Below are positions 1-7,990 of a DNA stretch of 48,879 nucleotides, in pieces. The stretch's first letter is position 1; each line of letters starts with the position of its first letter. A program made the position numbers and the translations under genes. This stretch comes from Clostridium sp. (GTDB taxonomy: Bacteria > Bacillota > Clostridia > Clostridiales > Clostridiaceae): NCBI RefSeq assembly GCF_021372645.1, contig NZ_JAJFUC010000075.1, forward strand, positions 1 to 48,879, in the 5' to 3' direction. The notes below the pieces were generated by a model. It had not been told where the DNA came from. It did not search any database and saw only the letters and a list, made by a program, of their open reading frames with translations.

Positions 1-1
1 C

Positions 2-199
2 AGAAGAAGTTATAACTTAAAAGAAAAAGTACCAAAGATATTAAAAGACAGATTAGTAATAAATTCAGATAAATTTAATAAGAAAAATGAATGGTCAAGA
101 TGGAACGAAATTAATAAAAATATAAAAAGAAAGGTAGGTGAGAATCCTGGTTTATGGTTAGTTAACAGGAAGAAAATACTTGGAATAGTAAGTTTATAA
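2..199 (+). CDS. C-terminal end of an unidentified protein (5' cut by window edge)
   Basis: An open frame enters from the left edge and stops at TAA 197-199, giving 65 residues ending in KKILGIVSL. It is rich in Lys, Asn and Arg with two Trp in a WSRWNEI segment. I do not recognise the family and no domain can be assigned from this tail. The codon pattern is ordinary AT-rich coding sequence, so it is probably the end of a real gene, but it could be a remnant, because the next 4 kb contains several broken genes. Confidence 0.5.
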   Translation, partial: RRSYNLKEKVPKILKDRLVINSDKFNKKNEWSRWNEINKNIKRKVGENPGLWLVNRKKILGIVSL

Positions 200-468
200 T
201 AGCTTTAATGTAAGATAAACTGCCAAAGTACACCTAGTAGGAAAGGCTTTGGTGGATAATCATATTAGGGGCTGAGTAACACTCGCAATTCTGTTGTACT
301 TTATAAGAATATTGAATTATAAAGGCTATATGGAATTTTAGTATAACAGTACTAACCTAAGTAGTTGAATCCTGTGATACTACCGTCTTATTTAATGGAT
401 AAGATGAAAAATTGTAATAGATAGTATATGTTATTATTTGTTACGGTTTTAGAAACCAGGTAATATTA
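200..468. other. Non-coding stretch with a series of hairpins
   Basis: There is no gene here. Four inverted repeats follow one another on the plus strand: CCAAAG 224-229 with CTTTGG 247-252; CTGTTGTACT 291-300 with AGTATAACAG 340-349 (one G-U pair); GTAGT 361-365 with ACTAC 379-383; TCTTAT 386-391 with ATAAGA 399-404. This is more structure than nearby AT-rich spacers show, so a structured RNA or the leader of the following methyltransferase gene is possible. I could not match it to a riboswitch class. Confidence 0.35.
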
Positions 469-1140
469 TTGGGAAATAATAATATATCAAAGAAGAAGGT
501 ATTTACAGTTCCAATTGTACTTATGATTATTATATGGATTACTTTATTTCTTCTAGCAGGAACAACAAAATTTTGGCAAGCATGGATTTTTTGGTTAGGT
601 TTCTCAATAATAACTTTTTTTATTGCGGGTTATTTTATAAAAAGGAATCCTGAATTTCTAGTAAGGCGAACAAAGATGAAGCAAGCGAAACAAAATAAAA
701 AAACTCCAGCATTTTTAAAAGCATATTATATTGGTTTTATTTTACCTGGTATTGATTTTAGATTTCATTGGTCAAATGAACCATTATGGATTGTAATTTT
801 ATCAAACATTATTGTTTTTGCAGCATATATTTTTATATTTTATGTTTTCAAGGAAAATAGTTATGCATCCACTGTTATACAAGTAGAAAATGAACAACAT
901 GTTATTTCATCTGGTCCATACTCAATAGTTCGCCATCCTATGTATTTAGGAATGATAATAATGGCATTATTTATGCCACTTGCACTTGGGTCTTATTTTT
1001 CCATAATACCTATGTTTCTGATAATACCTATAACTATAATTAGGATAAAAAATGAAGAAGAAACACTTTTAAGAGAACTTAAGGGATATAAAGATTATTG
1101 CTTAAAAACACATTATCGTTTAATTCCTTTAATTTGGTAA
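469..1140 (+). CDS. Isoprenylcysteine carboxyl methyltransferase (ICMT/PEMT)-family membrane protein
   Basis: This 223-residue membrane protein has about five hydrophobic segments (near residues 11-30, 37-55, 105-128 and 155-190). The C-terminal signature of the ICMT/PEMT methyltransferase superfamily is clear: SGPYSIVRHPMYLGM at about 147-161, followed by an NEEETLLRELKGYKDYC helix and a final HYRLIPLIW. In this family the RHP and EE motifs bind S-adenosylmethionine at the membrane face. Bacterial members methylate small or lipid-linked substrates; the substrate here cannot be read from sequence. The start is TTG at 469 with only a weak AGG about 8 nt upstream. The gene stands alone, with long non-coding stretches on both sides. 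Confidence 0.8.
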   Translation: MGNNNISKKKVFTVPIVLMIIIWITLFLLAGTTKFWQAWIFWLGFSIITFFIAGYFIKRNPEFLVRRTKMKQAKQNKKTPAFLKAYYIGFILPGIDFRFHWSNEPLWIVILSNIIVFAAYIFIFYVFKENSYASTVIQVENEQHVISSGPYSIVRHPMYLGMIIMALFMPLALGSYFSIIPMFLIIPITIIRIKNEEETLLRELKGYKDYCLKTHYRLIPLIW

Positions 1141-1434
1141 GTATAAAATAAAATTCTATTTATAAAGATAATTATATGACTCAATATTCTTAATTTGAGA
1201 ATTATAAACAATGTTGTTGATGGCTTATACTAAAATGGTTAAGCCATTTATTATTAAATAGCAAAAACCTCCTATAGGGATGTAACGGAGAACCATACCA
1301 TAAGTACCAGCATTCTGCTAAATGTATATCTGGCTTAACTACTATAGTAAATGAATAGTGTAAAGCAATCTATGAAAAAATAGAATCAAAATATATCTAC
1401 AGTATAGAGAAAAATTTAGTGAGGGTAAATATTT
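1141..1434. other. Intergenic spacer with one clear hairpin
   Basis: No gene is seen. A perfect 7-bp inverted repeat TGGCTTA 1221-1227 / TAAGCCA 1240-1246 lies 80 nt after the methyltransferase gene but lacks a T-tract, so it is a poor terminator. Further on, CCAG and CTGG flank an AGCA-TTC-TGCT mini-hairpin near 1300-1340. The ribosome binding site of the next gene (GAGGG) sits just before ATG 1435. Confidence 0.3.
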
Positions 1435-2295
1435 ATGAGAAAATTTATATGTATAGTCCTTGGAATGCTACTAGCCTGCATTTTCATATTACCAGTTTCT
1501 TATTGTAATGCAGAAACTACTACTACAAGTGAAGCTAGTAATAGTAAAGTGTATGATTTACAGCAGAATGCTTTTAAATATTATCAAGTTAAGCATAAAG
1601 GAGCTTTAGGAATTCCAATTTCATGTTCATGCGCAGAATCTGAGGCAGGAGATATTAGAAAATATACAGTAGAGCCCAAGTATTCTGAATCCATTAATGG
1701 TAATAAGGTTGAAATAACTATTTCACAAGTTAATGTTACTGGTTCAGCTGATAACTTTAGTTCAATTTTGAAAGACAATAAGTATATAAAGAGCATAAAG
1801 CTAGATAAACTTAATAGTAATACAGTAAAAGTTGATATTGAGACTTCTGGAAAAATAGATATTAAAATCAATCTAGTAAAAAGAAGATATTCTCCATTAG
1901 GAGACAATAAATATGAATTTAAAACTTTTATAGATGTTACTTTTAAAGAAAAAGTTAAAGATAATTCTAAAATAATAATTATTGATCCTGGTCATGGGGG
2001 TTCAGAGCTTGGAACGACAGCTAATTTTACTTATGAAAAGCAATTAAATTTAGATATATCTAAAAGAGTAAAAGAAAATCTTGAAAAAGCAGGATATCGT
2101 ATATATATAACCAGAGATGATGATAGTAATGTAGGATTATTGGATAGAACAGATCCCGCAAATCTTTTAAATGCAGATTTATTTTTCTGTATACACAATA
2201 ATTCACTTCCACTAGATGTAAATATGCAATGTGTTTATATGTTTAGAGGAACTACGGTACTATATAATTCAACTGCACCAAAACCAGGAAGATAA
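1435..2295 (+). pseudogene. Truncated secreted N-acetylmuramoyl-L-alanine amidase (Amidase_3)
   Basis: A signal peptide (MRKF, hydrophobic core, cleavage near residue 26) leads into an AMIN-like beta-rich region (about 85-165) and then an Amidase_3 catalytic domain. That domain shows the zinc-site motifs IDPGHGG (about 183-189) and IHNNS (about 252-256). The family normally continues another 80-100 residues to a catalytic Glu. Here the frame ends soon after APKPGR at a TAA, at the point where a second coding sequence takes over in another frame. The enzyme therefore lacks its last catalytic element and is probably inactive. It would have cut the amide bond between MurNAc and the stem peptide outside the cell. 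The break could be a deletion scar or a one-base sequencing error. Confidence 0.75.
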
Positions 2296-3316
2296 TCAGC
2301 CACTAACTGAAGGTAATTACAAAGTTATGATTTTTGTAAAGAAATCTTCAACTAATGGAATAGATCAAAACTCATATGGTACTTATGACAAAATATATAA
2401 TTTTAATTTTACCTGCTATAACAGTTCAAATGCTCCTAAAAATGATGATTCAAAGGTTTCTAATTCATCAGGTAACATTGTAAACGATGTGATGGCTGTA
2501 GAAGATGATGATTATATATATTATATAAACAGAGTTGGAGATATTTATGGAGCAGCCCCTGATTATTTATATAAAATGAAAAAAAATGATCCGCCTAGGA
2601 AGGATTTGTGTGACTTAAGCTATAATACACAAGTAATTACAAATAGAGTATGGAATCTTAATCTTGTAGATGACTGGATTTATTATAGTAATTGGAAGGA
2701 TCCTTTTCATCATAGTATAAATAAAGTTAAAAAAGATGGAACAGAAAACACATGTATAGCAAATGAGGTAACAGGTAATATGTTTTTAGAGGGAAATTGG
2801 ATATATTATGTTAAAAGAACTAACTCCCATTCAATTGATTTAAATAATATATACAAGATATCCTTAGATGGTACTTGTAGAATAAAGCTTAATTCTAGTG
2901 CTGCAGAAGATATGACTGTAAGTAATGAATGGATTTATTACACCAATATATCTGATGGATATAAAATCTACAGAATGAAATTAGATGGCAGTGAGAATAC
3001 AAAAATTTGTGATGATGAAACGTTATTTATGACTGTATGCGAAGATACTGTATTCTATAGTAATAAGTCAGATGATAATAAGTTATATAAAATAAATGGA
3101 GATGGGACTGGAAAAGCGAAATTATCTAATAACAAATCTACATTTATAAATGCAAGTCATGATTATGTTTATTATGTAAATTATTCAGACAATGAAAATC
3201 TTTATAAAATTCCAGTTAGTGGAGGAAAATCTGAAAAAATCACTAATGAGTATGGAACTAATATAACAATTCTAAAGGATAAAATATTTTTTGATAACAT
3301 GTTTTACAGAAAATGA
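2231..3316 (+). pseudogene. Beta-propeller (DUF5050-like) repeat protein, 5' end missing, fused out of frame to the amidase
   Basis: The frame begins at a GTG with no ribosome binding site inside the amidase gene, so the natural start is lost. From about 2300 the protein has a short Y_Y_Y-like strand segment (GNYKVMIFVKK) and then at least five repeats of a WIYYxN...IYKxxxDG type: DDWIYYSN, GNWIYYVK, NEWIYYTN, DTVFYSN and HDYVYYVN. This is the pattern of clostridial DUF5050 cell-surface propellers, where the repeats form blades of an extracellular binding domain. A one-base shift near 2270-2295 would join it to the signal peptide and amidase domain. I read the pair as a deletion fusion of two surface-protein genes. 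Confidence 0.65.
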
Positions 3317-3321
3317 TAAAG

Positions 3322-3411
3322 CCCCTTCTCATTCTGAACAGGAAAGTTAAGGTCTATAGCACCAGATAGTATTGCATAGGGGACTGTGTGGCAGAGTAGG
3401 ACGTTGCGAGG
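3322..3411 (+). rRNA. Degenerate, 5'-truncated 5S rRNA fragment
   Basis: About 90 nt read as the 3' three-quarters of clostridial 5S rRNA: the CTCATTC-GAACAGGAAAGTTAAG block of helix II/loop B, the ATAGTATTGCAT segment, and the GTGTGG-AGAGTAGGACGTTGC 3' arm. Against the usual sequence I see several substitutions (for example AAGGTC for AAGCTC and CATAGGGGAC for CATGGGAGAC) and one inserted base. The 5' strand that should pair with the 3' end is absent, replaced by the end of the propeller gene. No 16S, 23S or tRNA is nearby. It is most likely a non-functional remnant left by recombination at an rrn locus. Confidence 0.75.
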
Positions 3412-3514
3412 TAATTGTAGAAAGCACGCCTAAGGAGTGCAAATACCTCTGAAGTCTAAAAATTACCAGGTACAAGTTGTGTAATTTAATAGCTATGGAA
3501 ATGTCAAAAATTTT

Positions 3515-3555
3515 AGCCTAAAGTAGAAAGATATTTTCTACTTTAGGCTTTTTAT
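3515..3555 (+). terminator. Intrinsic terminator
   Basis: A perfect 15-bp stem, AGCCTAAAGTAGAAA 3515-3529 with its complement 3535-3549, has a 5-nt loop and a following TTTT. It looks like a normal rho-independent terminator, possibly once belonging to the rRNA operon whose 5S remnant lies just upstream. Confidence 0.85.
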
Positions 3556-3720
3556 ATTGTTTTAACTTTTCATAAAAGGCAGAAAATCCAAAGGAAACTA
3601 ACTAAAAAGCTCTGCTGATATGTTTGGATTTTTGTGTTTATATGCATCTACTATTTACAATTCTTGTTTATTCAAAAATCTAAGTATGTATAAAAACTAT
3701 ATAAATATATTAAAATAAAT

Positions 3721-4101
3721 TTAATTGCATTTATGGCACTCAGTTAATTTACCACTTTCATTTATCGAACCGCAATTAATTACTTTGCTTCTTAGTAAAG
3801 TTCTACAATTCTGCATCTTATGGTAGTGTTGCCCTTGTGGCGTCCAATATACAATCTCTTCATCTGGTATATTAGTGCATTCTATTAGCTTATTTTCATC
3901 ACTTTTAGAATTTTCTTGGATAGATGTCTTTACTGTTTCCTCTTGGACTTGTACATTATTTTCTTTGAATATGCCTAGTGGCAAGTTCTCAATTGTTGTT
4001 ATTACTATTTTACGTCTTAAAATACCTGTTGCATAAAGTAAAAATATAACTCCAAGTATTACTGTGAGTAAAAGTAATACTGTTAAAGAATCTCTTATCA
4101 T
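3721..4101 (-). CDS. Small membrane-anchored protein with a C-terminal Cys/His metal-binding-like domain
   Basis: The protein has 126 residues: one N-terminal transmembrane helix (about 6-26, no signal cleavage site), a polar linker (about 45-82), and a compact C-terminal domain. That domain has the pattern VYWTPQGQHYHKMQNCRTL then ECHKCN at the C-terminus. The YWT-G--YH---NC-TL ... C--C arrangement is common at the ends of Gram-positive surface or membrane proteins and resembles an Ada-type or ComEC-linked small zinc-binding fold. The Cys/His set suggests a metal or disulfide-stabilised domain; the role is unknown. A good AAGGAG lies upstream of the ATG. The gene stands alone. Confidence 0.6.
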   Translation of the reverse strand: MIRDSLTVLLLLTVILGVIFLLYATGILRRKIVITTIENLPLGIFKENNVQVQEETVKTSIQENSKSDENKLIECTNIPDEEIVYWTPQGQHYHKMQNCRTLLRSKVINCGSINESGKLTECHKCN

Positions 4102-4351
4102 TTGATTTTCTCCTTGTTAAAACACTGTTTCTTAATTAATTAAATATAATACAAAATTATATAACTATCTCCAATTTTATATTATATTTCATTTATATGA
4201 AATTGGATATAGTTATTTTTAAAATACTTTTTTTATGAAATTCTTAGTTGAACTTATACCCTCAAGAGGCACAATGTCCAGGAGCGTTCAGCCGTTATCT
4301 GCATTTATTTATAAATTTAACTAAAATTTATATTTCGCGTCAGAAAATTAG

Positions 4352-4482
4352 ACTTAAGAATGAATAGTATATTGAGAGTATAACACTCCTAACATACTAT
4401 ACCCATTTAAATAAAATACCCTGTAAAGTTGAATTCTTAAGTTTATACTTGAGATATATGTAGACTATACGGGGTATTTTTA
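4352..4482 (+). promoter_or_regulatory. Candidate RNA switch: alternative hairpins ending in a terminator
   Basis: ACTTAAGAAT 4352-4361 pairs perfectly with ATTCTTAAGT 4433-4442, enclosing a second stem ATAGTAT 4364-4370 / ATACTAT 4394-4400. A terminator-like stem AAAATACCC 4413-4421 / GGGTATTTT 4472-4480, running into TTTTTATT, cannot form together with the long outer stem without a knot, because its 5' arm is inside that stem and its 3' arm is outside. Mutually exclusive folds before a T-tract are how riboswitches and attenuators work. It could equally be a structured small RNA. I do not recognise an aptamer. The first genes downstream are the decayed gene at 4610 and the operon at 4994. 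Confidence 0.4.
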
Positions 4483-4609
4483 TTATGCTTATAAGCCAGT
4501 AGAAACAAAAAATATATATAATATCTAGTGGTATATTGCATATTTATTTGAAATATTTGGAAAGAACTTACCTACTTTGGTATAATTAATATATAAAGGG
4601 GATGAGAAT

Positions 4610-4813
4610 ATGAACTAAGATGTAAAAATAATATTGGAATTAATGAAAAACATGATAAGCTATAAATTTGAAGGCGTTGTTATCCCCAAATTATTAGATT
4701 AGAGACAAATAGGAATGAGCATTGAGGAATTTGATGAAGCAATTAGGTATATACAAGATAATGGGCTACTTGAAAATGTAGTTCCTATAAATGAAAGAGA
4801 CGTAGAAAAATAG
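4610..4813 (+). pseudogene. Decayed small gene with two in-frame stops
   Basis: A ribosome binding site (AAAGGGGATGAG) precedes ATG 4610. The frame then runs 67 codons to TAG 4811, interrupted by TAA at 4616 and TAG at 4700. Ignoring these, the product reads coherently: ILELMKNMISYKFEGVVIPKLL, a break, then RQIGMSIEEFDEAIRYIQDN, GLLEN and further residues. The helix-turn-helix-like flow and length recall small YjcQ-type winged-helix proteins, but that is only a resemblance. The two stops in otherwise protein-like sequence mark a dead gene. Confidence 0.55.
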
Positions 4814-4993
4814 GATTCTTTTTTAATTCAAGTTAGTTTAATAATTAAATATAAATGTTTAAAAGTATATTATTGGTATCAATTCAATATAATTGTAAAG
4901 TAATGGTAATAATTAGAGTTTACTAGAAACAATAAAAAAGTTAAGAATCAAACACAAAGAATATTAAAAAAGAAAAGATGGAGGAATTAATTG

Positions 4994-6262
4994 ATGATAG
5001 AAAATGAATTAAGTAACGAAGGTAAGTTTCCTTTTAAATATGATTATTTAGTTTGGTGTCTTATGAACCAGATTCTTATATTAGAAGCAGTTTTAAATGA
5101 AGAAAAGCAAACTTTAGAAACTAAAGTTAGAAGCAATTGGAGTAAATACATTTCTACTGAAAAATATTCTTTAGAGAATATAGAAAAAGAATGTAAAAAC
5201 AATATTAATTCAGAAATTAAAAATTTAAAGTATGATTTTTTAAATAATGAGGGATACCTTGAAATAAAGAATATAAAAAAAGAAGAACTCTATATATTAT
5301 CAAGTTATTTAAGAATAATGATTTTAATAAATGAAAATAAATTTGAAGGTAATAGATCTAATGATATAAAACTTAAATTTGATTGTATATTAAGTGAATG
5401 TAATTTAAAAAATCATTTAAATATACTACAACTAGAGAAACTTGGTAACATAATAAATTTATGTTATAAAAAAGAGTTTAATTATAGGATTATAAACGAA
5501 TTATTTAAAGGGAGAATAGATTTAATAAAACAAAAATTAGCAGAGATTGAGACATTTATTCCAACAGAAAAATTAAAAGGTTCTATAGAAGCAACTATAG
5601 TTGCTGTTGAAAAAGTGGACAATGAGAAAACAGTTGATGATTTATTAGAGCATATTTTAGAAAGTAGTAAGATACTTAAGGAGAAATTAAAAGAACAAAG
5701 TAAGCAGGGCACAGAAAGTAAGAATATTAATTCTAAATATAATGAATTAAAAAATGAATATGAAAGAGTTAAATATGAGAAAAATATTTTGTCAATGAAA
5801 ATTGCAGATTATGTGAAAAAACTTAGTGAAGAGGGACGAAAATATTATCAATTATCTAAGGAAAGTAAGATTAACGAAGAAAATGCCTATTTAAAAGGTA
5901 TAAGGGATATGTTTAAATGTTTAAATGATCCTGAAAATCTTTTCATTGATAAGATAAATGCTTGTATTAAAGAACAGGAAGATTTAAATCTAAATGATAT
6001 GAAAAGGTTATCAACAAATCTTATTTATAATCTTGAAAATTTGGGGATATTACAAAATCCAGAATTTGATTTTAATAGTAAATTAACAGTTAGTGAAAAG
6101 GAGATTGAAATCTATAGATGTAATAAAGCTTTAGCTGATGAAATAATTGAGAATAAAGAAAATCAGGTTAAAATAAAATATCCTTCATGGATATATATTA
6201 ATACTGCTTTTTCAAATAAGAAGACAGTCTTATTAAACCCAATGATAACAAAGGGGGAGTGA
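4994..6262 (+). CDS. Coiled-coil protein with a GrpE-like C-terminal region; first gene of chaperone/nuclease operon
   Basis: The protein has 422 residues and is largely alpha-helical, with a long charged coiled coil (about 225-300: KILKEKLKEQSKQ, NELKNEYERVKYEKN). The C-terminal 130 residues recall GrpE: a helix pair (YLKGIRDMFKCL; LSTNLIYNLENLGI), an FDFNSKL segment where GrpE has its FDP-HEA turn, and a final beta part ending TVLLNPMITKGE where GrpE ends in L-PA-V. In known systems GrpE is the nucleotide-exchange factor of Hsp70, and the next gene, 2 nt away, encodes an Hsp70. The GrpE assignment is my inference. ATG 4994 has GGAGG 9 nt upstream; TTG 4991 is an alternative start. The N-terminal 200 residues have no recognised domain. 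Confidence 0.55.
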   Translation: MIENELSNEGKFPFKYDYLVWCLMNQILILEAVLNEEKQTLETKVRSNWSKYISTEKYSLENIEKECKNNINSEIKNLKYDFLNNEGYLEIKNIKKEELYILSSYLRIMILINENKFEGNRSNDIKLKFDCILSECNLKNHLNILQLEKLGNIINLCYKKEFNYRIINELFKGRIDLIKQKLAEIETFIPTEKLKGSIEATIVAVEKVDNEKTVDDLLEHILESSKILKEKLKEQSKQGTESKNINSKYNELKNEYERVKYEKNILSMKIADYVKKLSEEGRKYYQLSKESKINEENAYLKGIRDMFKCLNDPENLFIDKINACIKEQEDLNLNDMKRLSTNLIYNLENLGILQNPEFDFNSKLTVSEKEIEIYRCNKALADEIIENKENQVKIKYPSWIYINTAFSNKKTVLLNPMITKGE

Positions 6263-6264
6263 AA

Positions 6265-7977
6265 ATGACCAGAGAAAAAGGAAATATAATAGGCATTGAT
6301 TTAGGTACCACTAATACAGTTGTTGCTAAGGGCCAAAAGCATATTTATGGTTTTGGAGCAACTACAATAGAGATTCCACAACGTGATGAAACAGGTAACA
6401 ACGTAGTTTTCAGTAAAGGTTTTGCCTCTGTATTATATAAAAGAAAAGGTGAAAAAATAGTAGAATCTGGATTATTTGCAAAGGCACAAAAGATAAATCA
6501 ACCATTGAGAACCATATATAATACTAAACGATATATGGGACTTGAGCATACGTGGAAAATTGATGATATGGAGTTTAAGGCTAGAGATGTTGCTGCTGAA
6601 ATCATTAGAGTATGTAAGTTGCAATCTGAAAAAACATTTGCAAATAGACAAATAGATGGAGTGACAATATCAGTACCAGCTTCATTTACCAATGACCAAA
6701 TAAGAGATACAAAAATTGCAGCACAAAAAGCGGGCTTTAAAGAAGAACAAATAAATATAGTTACGGAACCAACAGCAGCATTAATATCTTATATAAATGA
6801 ATTATCTCTTCAAGATGAAAGTGATAGGGAAATAGATTTTTCTATTATTAAGAGAATTCTTGTATTTGATATAGGTGGTGGTACATGTGATGTATGTATT
6901 GTAGATGTTGAGCAAAATGGAATTAATATTTCTTTGAAGCAAAAGGGTGTTGGAAGATATGAAGAACTTGGTGGTATTGATTTTGATGAAAGAGCAGCTG
7001 AATTTCTATTTAATAAATACCTAAATGAAAACTCAATTAATCCAAAAATTTTAAGTATGAAAGAAAGAGCTGTTATAGAAAATAAATTAGTTGCATTTTG
7101 CGAAAGAGCTAAGGAAAAATTTTCAAGAGATATAGAACTATTTGGAGATATTCTGAATGATGAAAAATTGAAATATGAATATATTTTTGAACGCTTTTAT
7201 GATGAAAAGGATGAAAAGTTCTCCATTACCAAAAAAGAATTTGATACAGCAACAGCATCACTTTATTTTAAACCTAAGGTGAAGATAAAAGACTCAACTC
7301 AGATATCAAGATATAAAAACATAGAAGAGCCAATAATAAAAACATTAAAAGATTACAATATTGATGTAAATTCAATTGATTATGTTTTTTTAACTGGAGG
7401 AATGTCTCAATATAAAAACATAAAAGAACGAGTTTTAGAAATAATGAAATTAAATGAAAATAGAATAATTGTCGCACCTAATCCTATGGATGCTTGTGCT
7501 ATAGGAGCTGCAATATATCATTATTATTCTATAGATATAGATAAAGTTAATGAAAAAATAATAATAGATCCTGAACCTACTGAGTTAAATCAAGAAGGTA
7601 CAAGTATAATCGATAATCCAATAACATCAGAAGCGATAATGATTGATTTGGTGAAAGGTTTACCTAAAATTGTAATTCCCAAAGGTACTCAAGTACCCTG
7701 TGAGGGAAAGATAATAGGAGAGTTTAGAACAGCAAGTCCTTCGGGAATAAAGATTAATTTATATGCTGGAGATAATGAATTGGATTCAAAGATGAGAATT
7801 CAAAGAGCTTGGAGAGGAAGTTTCGATCCTCCAGTAAAAATAGGAACTCCTGCTGATATTTATTATAAGATAGATAAATTTAAAGATTTGACATTTAAAA
7901 TTGTTGTTAATGATGGATTATGTGATCAAGAATTTGAGTTATCATCAGAAACTGATATTAAATTTGAGAATGAATAG
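6265..7977 (+). CDS. Hsp70/DnaK-like ATPase without lid domain
   Basis: The protein has 570 residues. The actin-fold ATPase domain has the phosphate-1 motif GIDLGTTNT (10-18), phosphate-2 VFDIGGGTCDV (about 203-213) and the adenosine motif VFLTGGMS (about 375-382). All key ATP-site residues look intact. The C-terminal part (about 455-570) resembles only a beta-sandwich substrate-binding domain (IPKGTQVPCEGK, FDPPVKIGTPADIYYKI). The helical lid and the EEVD or disordered tail of housekeeping DnaK are missing, and there is no dnaJ next to it. This is therefore a specialised, probably partner-dedicated Hsp70 and not the cell's general chaperone. ATG 6265 is chosen because AAGGGGGA lies 7 nt upstream; GTG 6259 is too close to that site. 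It sits 2 nt after the GrpE-like gene. Confidence 0.85.
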   Translation: MTREKGNIIGIDLGTTNTVVAKGQKHIYGFGATTIEIPQRDETGNNVVFSKGFASVLYKRKGEKIVESGLFAKAQKINQPLRTIYNTKRYMGLEHTWKIDDMEFKARDVAAEIIRVCKLQSEKTFANRQIDGVTISVPASFTNDQIRDTKIAAQKAGFKEEQINIVTEPTAALISYINELSLQDESDREIDFSIIKRILVFDIGGGTCDVCIVDVEQNGINISLKQKGVGRYEELGGIDFDERAAEFLFNKYLNENSINPKILSMKERAVIENKLVAFCERAKEKFSRDIELFGDILNDEKLKYEYIFERFYDEKDEKFSITKKEFDTATASLYFKPKVKIKDSTQISRYKNIEEPIIKTLKDYNIDVNSIDYVFLTGGMSQYKNIKERVLEIMKLNENRIIVAPNPMDACAIGAAIYHYYSIDIDKVNEKIIIDPEPTELNQEGTSIIDNPITSEAIMIDLVKGLPKIVIPKGTQVPCEGKIIGEFRTASPSGIKINLYAGDNELDSKMRIQRAWRGSFDPPVKIGTPADIYYKIDKFKDLTFKIVVNDGLCDQEFELSSETDIKFENE

Positions 7978-7990
7978 GAGAATTAAGGGT

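Larger units (their letters stand above)
3317..3720. other. Non-coding stretch: 5S rRNA remnant, nested hairpin, terminator
   Basis: There is no gene. From left to right it holds a degenerate 5S rRNA 3' portion (3322-3411), a nested fold (GAGGTA 3408-3413 with TACCTC 3444-3449 around GCAC/GTGC), and a strong intrinsic terminator (3515-3555). The rest is AT-rich spacer up to the convergent gene at 3721. Confidence 0.5.
4102..4993. other. Long spacer: hairpin cluster, decayed gene, leader of the chaperone operon
   Basis: In order, this spacer contains the upstream region of the minus-strand gene, a switch-like hairpin cluster (4352-4482), a small decayed gene (4610-4813), and an AT-rich leader before the chaperone-like operon. 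A TATAAT at 4888-4893 is a possible -10 element for that operon, but I see no good -35 box. GGAGG 4980-4984 is the ribosome binding site of the first operon gene. Confidence 0.4.

Noticed and set aside
265-290. GAGTAACAC string resembling 16S rRNA
   Set aside because: Only nine bases agree and the flanks do not follow 16S, so it is a chance match.
3410-3470. tRNA-like fold (GGTAATT/AATTACC arms with an AGCACGCCTAAGGAGTGC hairpin)
   Set aside because: There is no T-loop GTTCRA sequence, no D-arm, and the length is too short; it is better read as spacer after the 5S remnant.
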